Below, in pieces: positions 58,771 to 64,000 of a stretch of 64,000 nt of DNA; the first letter of the stretch is position 1, and every line of letters starts with the position of its first letter. The DNA comes from Mammaliicoccus sciuri. Its GTDB lineage: Bacteria; Bacillota; Bacilli; Staphylococcales; Staphylococcaceae. Where the stretch lies: contig NZ_PPQD01000017.1 of assembly GCF_002901825.1 (NCBI RefSeq), forward strand, positions 248,001-312,000, in the 5' to 3' direction. Position numbers and translations under genes: made by a program. Below the pieces are notes generated by a model. The model saw only the letters and a program-made list of their open reading frames with translations, was not told where the DNA came from and did not search any database.

Positions 58771-58803
58771 AAAAAAGTCATGGGAGAACCTATGACTTTT
58801 TTT
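58771..58803 (+). terminator. Terminator after the cvpA-like gene
   Basis: AAAAAAGTCATGGG pairs with CCTATGACTTTTTT (one bulge). polX starts 15 bases later, so it may be partly read through. Confidence 0.75.
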
Positions 58804-58817
58804 ACGGAGGAATAGAC

Positions 58818-60521
58818 ATGTTAACAAAAAAAGATATCGTAAAAATGTTAGAAACAATTGCAATATACATGGAAATTAAAGGTGAGAATCCATTTAAAGT
58901 ATCCGCATACAGAAAAGCGAGTCAATCATTAGAAACAGATGAAAGAACGTTAAATGAAATTGAAGATGTGACATCTTTAAAAGGAATTGGTAAAGGTGTA
59001 GGCGATGTCATAAATGAATATATAGATAATGGGACACAAAGTTATTTAGATGAGTTAAAACAAGAAATTCCAGAAGGACTCATTCCATTACTAAAAATAC
59101 CTGGATTAGGTAGTAAAAAAATAGCGAAATTATATAAAGAATTAGATATAAAAAATAAAGAAGATTTAATCAAAGCGTGTGAAAATAATCAAGTGTCTGA
59201 ATTACCAGGCTTTGCGAAAAAGACTGAACAAAAACTTCTTGAAGAAGCAAAAGTGTTAGGTCAACGACCTGAAAAATATTCAATCAATACTATGATTAAA
59301 GCACATGAAGTTATTAATCAATTTTTAGATAATATTGAAGACATTAATCAATATCAAGTTGCAGGTAGTTTCAGAAGAATGAAAGAAATGAGCAAAGACT
59401 TAGATTATATTATTTCGACTGAAGAACCTACAAACGTACAACAAGCTCTGCTCGAGTTTCCAGATATTAAAGAACAAATTGCTGTTGGACAAACGAAAGT
59501 TTCACTAGATTTACAAATTGAAGATGATGTTATTGGTGTTGATTTTAGACTGATTCAACCAGAAGCTTTCTATCATACATTGCAACATTTTACAGGTTCA
59601 AAAGATCATAATATTAAAATTAGACAACTTGCTAAACAAAAAAATGAAAAAGTAAGTGAGTACGGCATAGAAGAAGCAAATGGTAACATTATTACTTATC
59701 AAAGTGAAAAGGAAATTTATGATCATTTTAACGTGTCATATATACCACCAACAATGCGTGAGGATGGTACAGAATTTGATAAAGATATTCAAGATATCAT
59801 TCAGTTAGAAGATATTAACGGTGATATTCATATGCATACAACTTATAGTGATGGTGCTTTTAAACTTGAAGAAATGATTGAAGCGGCAATTGAACGTCAA
59901 TATCAATTTATTTGTATTACAGACCATTCTAGAAGTTTAGCAGTAGCAAATGGATTATCTATTGAACGTTTATTGGAACAAAACGAAAAAATTAAAAAAC
60001 TGAATGAATCGTATAAAGAAATCGATATTTATAGTGGTACAGAAATGGATATTAAACCAGATGGTAGTTTAGATTATCCAGATGACGTATTGAAAGAATT
60101 AGATTATGTTATTGCAGCAATTCATCAAAGTTTCAATCAATCTGAAGAAGAAATTATGAATAGACTTAGAACTGCATGTGAAAATCAATATGTGAGACAT
60201 ATTGCACATCCGACAGGTAGAATTATTGGTAGAAGAGAAGGATACCGTCCTAATATTGATGAACTTATTAAAATGGCAAGAGAAACTAATACAGTATTAG
60301 AACTGAATGCTAATCCACAACGATTAGATTTAAACGCTGACGTATTAAAAAATAATCCTGACCTAATGATTACAATCAATACAGATGCCCATCATATTGA
60401 TCATTTTGATTTCATGAAATATGGTGTTGGGACGGCTCAAAAAGGTTGGGTTAAAAAATCACAAGTGATTAATGCTAAATCACGTGAAGCATTTAAAAAA
60501 TGGATCCAATTAACAAAATAA
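58818..60521 (+). CDS. polX: DNA polymerase X family with PHP domain
   Basis: A gap-filling DNA repair polymerase with 3'-5' exonuclease. The 567 residues show helix-hairpin-helix motifs (LKGIGKGVGDVINEYI, IPGLGSKKIAKLYKEL), the polymerase active site GSFRRMKEMSKDLDYII with two Asp, a third Asp in GVDFRLI, and a C-terminal PHP domain from about residue 335 with DIHMHTTYSDG and later TDHSRS and NTDAHHIDH. GGAGGAA precedes ATG. It lies in the conserved polX-mutS2 order. Confidence 0.94.
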   Translation: MLTKKDIVKMLETIAIYMEIKGENPFKVSAYRKASQSLETDERTLNEIEDVTSLKGIGKGVGDVINEYIDNGTQSYLDELKQEIPEGLIPLLKIPGLGSKKIAKLYKELDIKNKEDLIKACENNQVSELPGFAKKTEQKLLEEAKVLGQRPEKYSINTMIKAHEVINQFLDNIEDINQYQVAGSFRRMKEMSKDLDYIISTEEPTNVQQALLEFPDIKEQIAVGQTKVSLDLQIEDDVIGVDFRLIQPEAFYHTLQHFTGSKDHNIKIRQLAKQKNEKVSEYGIEEANGNIITYQSEKEIYDHFNVSYIPPTMREDGTEFDKDIQDIIQLEDINGDIHMHTTYSDGAFKLEEMIEAAIERQYQFICITDHSRSLAVANGLSIERLLEQNEKIKKLNESYKEIDIYSGTEMDIKPDGSLDYPDDVLKELDYVIAAIHQSFNQSEEEIMNRLRTACENQYVRHIAHPTGRIIGRREGYRPNIDELIKMARETNTVLELNANPQRLDLNADVLKNNPDLMITINTDAHHIDHFDFMKYGVGTAQKGWVKKSQVINAKSREAFKKWIQLTK

Positions 60522-60547
60522 AGTATTAAAAGAAGAGGGAAGATAAT

Positions 60548-62896
60548 ATGAATGAGAAAACATTAAAAGTTCTTGAATATCCCTTAATTATTCAACAATT
60601 GTCTACTCATGCGACAAGTGATATTGCTGAACGTATTATTAACGAACTTAAACCAAGTGATGAACTTGAAACAGTTCAGCAAAGCATAAATGAAACAGAC
60701 GAAATGACTCAAATTTATAATAAACATAGAGTACCTGGTTATTCAGGCCTAAAAGATATTAAGTCTTATGTGAGACGTGCAGAAATTGGCAGTTTGTTAA
60801 ACGTTGAAGAATTAAACCAAATTAAACGTAATATTCAAGTTCAAAATAGATTCAAAACATTTTACGCAAGTATCGTTGATGAAGATGAAGCAATCCTTTA
60901 TCCAAATATCGATGGTTATGTAGCGCAATTGCCAGTTTTAAGTGAATTGCTTAATCAAATAAATGAACAGTGTGACGAACACGATTTGTTTGATACGGCA
61001 AGTCCGAAATTAGCTGAATTGAGACATCAAATTAAAAAAACGAACGATCGTATTAAATCGAGATTAGAGCAAATGGTTAGATCTTCAGCTAATCAGAAGA
61101 AATTATCGGATTCAATTGTAACGGTTAGAAATGATAGACATGTACTTCCGGTTAAAGCAGAGTATCGTCAAGATTTTAATGGTATCGTACATGATCAATC
61201 AGCATCTGGACAAACATTATATATTGAACCAAGTGCAATTGTTGAAATGCATAATCAAATCGCTCAAGTTAAAGCTAAAGAAAAAGAAGAAAAAGATAGA
61301 TTGTTATATATTCTGACAGAACAAGTTAGCGAAGTAGGCTATGAATTAATTTCAAGCACAGAAGTTATGGGGCATTTAGACTTTGTAACAGCAAAAGCTA
61401 AATTTGGTGCAACTATTAAAGCTACTAAACCAATCATATCTGAAGATAGAGCGATATATTTACCTAAAGCAAGACATCCTTTAATTAATCAATCAGAAGT
61501 GGTCAGCAATACGATTGAATTTAAAGAAGATATTAATGCTGTTATTATTACAGGTCCTAATACAGGTGGTAAAACAGTTACTTTAAAAACAGTTGGTCTA
61601 ATCACGTTAATGGCACAATCTGGTTTGTTAATTCCTACATTAGATGGCGCAATTATAACGATATTTAAGAAAGTATTTTGTGACATTGGTGATGAACAAT
61701 CTATTGAACAATCGTTATCGACGTTTTCATCACATATGAAAAATATCGTCAATATTATTGATCAAGCGGATAAAGACTCATTAATATTATTTGATGAATT
61801 AGGAGCAGGGACTGATCCTAGTGAAGGTGCAGCATTAGCAATGAGTATTTTAGATTATACGATTGAAAGAGATGCTTTAATCATGGCTACAACACATTAC
61901 CCTGAACTTAAAGCATATAGCTATAATCGAGAGAAAGTGATGAATGCGAGTGTTGAATTTGACGTTGAAACTTTAAGACCAACTTATAAATTATTAATGG
62001 GCATACCAGGACGTTCAAACGCATTTGAAATTTCTAAAAAATTAGGGCTTAAAAATGAACTCATCAATCATGCAAAATCACTGATTGGTCAAGATGAAAA
62101 AGAAATCAATGTCATGATAGAATCACTTGAGAAAAATGCTAAATCTGTTGAAAATGATCGTATTGAAGTTGAAAAATTAAAACAAGAATCTATAGACTTG
62201 CATCAATCATTAACACAGGAATTACAACGATTTGAAAACTTCAAAACACAATTGATGGATGAAGCGAGAAATAAAGCCAATCAAGAAGTTAAACAGAAGA
62301 CTGAAGAAGCGGAAACAATCCTTCAAGAACTTAGAGATATGCGAGATAATTCAGCTGCAAATGTAAAAGAGCATGAACTCATTGAGCGAAAGAAACGACT
62401 TGATAATCAATATACATCTCAATCTCTGAAACAAAATGTTAAGAAAGAACGTCACGATAAGATTGAAAAAGGTGATGACGTTAAAGTATTATCATACGGT
62501 CAAAAAGGTGAAGTTATCGATGTAATCAGCGATGAAGAAGTAGTAGTTCAGATGGGTATACTAAAAATGAAAATAGAAGTAAAAGATTTAGAAAAACTAG
62601 ATAAAAAGAAACAACAACCAAGTAAGGTTGTTCCTAGAACGAATCGATCTACTATAAAAATGGATTTAGATTTACGTGGTTACCGATATGAAGATGCTAT
62701 GTTAGAATTAGACCAATATATCGATCAAGCAGTACTTTCTAATTACGGTACAGTAAACATTATTCATGGTAAAGGTACAGGTGCATTACAAAAAGGTGTA
62801 GCTGACCACCTTAAAAAACATCGTTCTGTAGATTCATATCGTACAGGTATGCCTTCAGAAGGTGGATTTGGTGTTACAGTTGTAACATTGAAATAA
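60548..62896 (+). CDS. mutS2: MutS2 endonuclease/ATPase
   Basis: 782 residues. No mismatch-recognition domain; a core clamp (1-300) leads to Walker [16 protein letters not shown] near residue 335 and Walker [17 protein letters not shown] near residue 412. A long coiled coil follows (520-630), then a KOW-like segment and a C-terminal Smr nuclease domain ([30 protein letters not shown]). MutS2 limits recombination and rescues collided ribosomes in B. subtilis. AGAGGGA is the ribosome site. Confidence 0.96.
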   Translation: MNEKTLKVLEYPLIIQQLSTHATSDIAERIINELKPSDELETVQQSINETDEMTQIYNKHRVPGYSGLKDIKSYVRRAEIGSLLNVEELNQIKRNIQVQNRFKTFYASIVDEDEAILYPNIDGYVAQLPVLSELLNQINEQCDEHDLFDTASPKLAELRHQIKKTNDRIKSRLEQMVRSSANQKKLSDSIVTVRNDRHVLPVKAEYRQDFNGIVHDQSASGQTLYIEPSAIVEMHNQIAQVKAKEKEEKDRLLYILTEQVSEVGYELISSTEVMGHLDFVTAKAKFGATIKATKPIISEDRAIYLPKARHPLINQSEVVSNTIEFKEDINAVIITGPNTGGKTVTLKTVGLITLMAQSGLLIPTLDGAIITIFKKVFCDIGDEQSIEQSLSTFSSHMKNIVNIIDQADKDSLILFDELGAGTDPSEGAALAMSILDYTIERDALIMATTHYPELKAYSYNREKVMNASVEFDVETLRPTYKLLMGIPGRSNAFEISKKLGLKNELINHAKSLIGQDEKEINVMIESLEKNAKSVENDRIEVEKLKQESIDLHQSLTQELQRFENFKTQLMDEARNKANQEVKQKTEEAETILQELRDMRDNSAANVKEHELIERKKRLDNQYTSQSLKQNVKKERHDKIEKGDDVKVLSYGQKGEVIDVISDEEVVVQMGILKMKIEVKDLEKLDKKKQQPSKVVPRTNRSTIKMDLDLRGYRYEDAMLELDQYIDQAVLSNYGTVNIIHGKGTGALQKGVADHLKKHRSVDSYRTGMPSEGGFGVTVVTLK

Positions 62897-62908
62897 GGAG
62901 GAGACATA

Positions 62909-63004
62909 TTGGATAATTTTGATATGTATAAACTAGCTAAAGTATTACTCGTTATTTCTGCTTTAACATTTATAGCAGGTATTGCATACTTAATATTTTT
63001 ATAA
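62909..63004 (+). CDS. Tiny single-span membrane protein, 31 residues
   Basis: TTG 62909 follows AAGGAGGAG by nine bases. It reads MDNFDMYKLAKVLLVISALT then FIAGIAYLIFL, an N-terminal charged stub and one long helix that runs to the C-terminus. Its stop overlaps the next strong ribosome site (AAGGAGGA) for the crotonase. The paired strong sites at both ends support translation. I do not recognise a family. Confidence 0.6.
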   Translation: MDNFDMYKLAKVLLVISALTFIAGIAYLIFL

Positions 63005-63016
63005 GGAGGAATTTTC

Positions 63017-63763
63017 TTGATAAATACAAATGTTGAAAACCACGTTCTTTATATACAATTAAATCATGGCCCGGTAAATGCTTTAAATGAGGCAGTATTA
63101 AATAGCATTATTGAAGCAATTGAAACAGAAGGATTCGATGAAGATGTGAAAGTCATCGTTATAAAGGGTAATGAAAAATGTTTCTCTGCAGGTGCAGATA
63201 TTAAATCATTCCCAGAACTAACTAAACATGAAAGATTAGATTTAGCTTCTACAAGTGCTAAATTATTTAGATTGATTAAGACATGTCATAAGCCAGTTAT
63301 TAGTTCAATTCATGGTGTTTGTTTAGGTGGTGGCTTTGAACTTGCTTTAGCATGTGATATGAGACTAATTACGAAAGATACGAAAGTAGGTTTACCTGAA
63401 ATTAACTTAGGTATATTCCCAGGCTTTGGTGGTGTTAGACGATTATCAGCTATGGTAGGTCAACATAAAGCATTACAAGCTGCGTTAACAGGTGAGAATA
63501 TCAATTTAGATGAAGTTAAACATTTATTTAATGAAATAGTAGAAGATAAAGAAGCACTAGAACAGGCTACTGAAAAATTAGCTAATACTATCGCTTCTAA
63601 ATCTTTAGACTCTATTAAAGTCATCAAGCAAATGTCTAATTTAGATTTATCATTAGAAAGTGATCAAATTGAAGAAAGGCATTTCGTTGATATTATTGAA
63701 AGTGACAATGCAAAAGAAGGTATTGATGCATTTATGAACAAAAGAAAACCTGAATTTAAGTGA
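63017..63763 (+). CDS. Enoyl-CoA hydratase/isomerase family protein
   Basis: 248 residues of the crotonase superfamily. The CoA pocket is FSAGADIKSFPEL near residue 57. The two catalytic glutamates of true enoyl-CoA hydratases are both present, in GGGFELALACDMRL near residue 110 and in LPEINLGIFPGFGGVRRL near residue 133. TTG start after AAGGAGGA. It belongs to the mutS2 transcript. In Bacillus the same stretch holds several beta-oxidation genes, so its role in fatty acid or branched-chain acyl-CoA breakdown is plausible. Confidence 0.88.
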   Translation: MINTNVENHVLYIQLNHGPVNALNEAVLNSIIEAIETEGFDEDVKVIVIKGNEKCFSAGADIKSFPELTKHERLDLASTSAKLFRLIKTCHKPVISSIHGVCLGGGFELALACDMRLITKDTKVGLPEINLGIFPGFGGVRRLSAMVGQHKALQAALTGENINLDEVKHLFNEIVEDKEALEQATEKLANTIASKSLDSIKVIKQMSNLDLSLESDQIEERHFVDIIESDNAKEGIDAFMNKRKPEFK

Positions 63764-63874
63764 TTGCTAATATAGTTCATATCAAGTACAATACACTTTG
63801 AGCAAACAACATGCATTGCAAAATAAAGCGTGCTATACTCTCATTATCATAAGTTAACAAGGAGGATTTTTCCA

Positions 63875-64000
63875 ATGGCATTATTAAAAGCAACAGATGC
63901 AAATTTCGATGAACAAATCAAAGAAGGCGTTAGTTTAGTGGACTTCTGGGCACCATGGTGTGGACCTTGTAAAATGATCGCGCCAGTATTAGAAGATTTA
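63875..64000 (+). CDS. trxA: Thioredoxin, N-terminal part
   Basis: The first 42 residues are present and the gene runs off the right edge. They read [18 protein letters not shown], then [21 protein letters not shown], with the classical WCGPC redox site. It reduces protein disulfides in the cytoplasm. AAGGAGGA lies ahead of the ATG. TATACT (63834-63839) is a likely -10; no clear -35 was found. Confidence 0.96.
   Translation, partial: MALLKATDANFDEQIKEGVSLVDFWAPWCGPCKMIAPVLEDL

Noticed and set aside
63811-63839. Full trxA promoter
   Set aside because: TATACT is good, but the best TTGCAA lies only 12 bases from it and no -35 at 16-18 bases is convincing, so it was mentioned only under trxA.

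Overview
The window is about 64 kb of low-GC Firmicute chromosome with a housekeeping gene order typical of staphylococci: ptsHI, cydAB, ktrC, rpoY-rnjA, def, pdhABCD, potRABCD, suhB, typA, ftsW, pyc, ctaA/ctaB, ylbF-ylbG-rsmD-coaD, rpmF, pheST, rnhC, zapA, polX, mutS2, trxA. Strong AGGAGG ribosome sites, frequent TTG/GTG starts and AT-rich codons agree. One block sets it apart from Staphylococcus aureus: a complete caa3-type cytochrome c oxidase operon (ctaCDEFG) between ctaB and the DUF420 gene ctaM. From general knowledge, oxidase-positive relatives with this trait are the Mammaliicoccus (former S. sciuri) group and Macrococcus. The very low GC favours Mammaliicoccus, but this is inference. 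I see no tRNA or rRNA gene, insertion sequence, prophage, integron or CRISPR array.

Layout. 1-5.1 kb: end of an unidentified gene, an EcsC/DUF697-like protein, pseudouridine breakdown (psuK-psuG) and the general PTS proteins (ptsH-ptsI). 5.1-9.4 kb: a phosphoesterase and a glutaredoxin-like protein on the minus strand, then cytochrome bd (cydAB) behind a Rex-like operator, and ktrC. 9.4-14.3 kb: rpoY-rnjA, a HAD phosphatase, a 40-bp tandem repeat array, def and a YkyA-type lipoprotein. 14.4-19.3 kb: the pyruvate dehydrogenase operon. 19.3-24.1 kb: a UPF0223 gene and the polyamine import operon potRABCD. 24.1-32.5 kb: two membrane proteins, UPF0637, suhB, typA-ylaH, ylaI, ylaN and ftsW. 32.6-43.9 kb: pyc and the haem A / caa3 oxidase cluster. 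44-52 kb: AI-2E-type permease, YugN, CAP-domain protein, YlbF, glycerophosphodiesterase, YlbG, rsmD-coaD, tmcAL, DUF177-rpmF. 52-57.8 kb: a SpoU methyltransferase, a phenylalanine T-box leader with pheST, a tiny membrane protein and rnhC. 58-64 kb: zapA-cvpA-polX-mutS2, a 31-codon membrane ORF, a crotonase and the start of trxA.

The genes fit a respiring heterotroph. PTS uptake feeds pyruvate to PdhABCD and Pyc. Electrons leave through either cytochrome bd (low oxygen, NADH-responsive through Rex) or the caa3 oxidase, whose haem A comes from CtaA/CtaB. RNase J1, the YlbF accessory factor and TypA serve RNA turnover and translation. ZapA, FtsW and CvpA serve the cell envelope and division.

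I find no large undescribed system; nearly every gene belongs to a known family. The most unusual signals are non-coding or very small: a 3 x 40-bp hairpin-forming repeat with a diverged copy 14.5 kb away, a 16-bp inverted repeat that could cover the potR ribosome site, a possible alternative fold in front of rpoY-rnjA, shared palindromes at the two respiratory loci, and two tiny single-span membrane ORFs tucked behind rnhC and mutS2.
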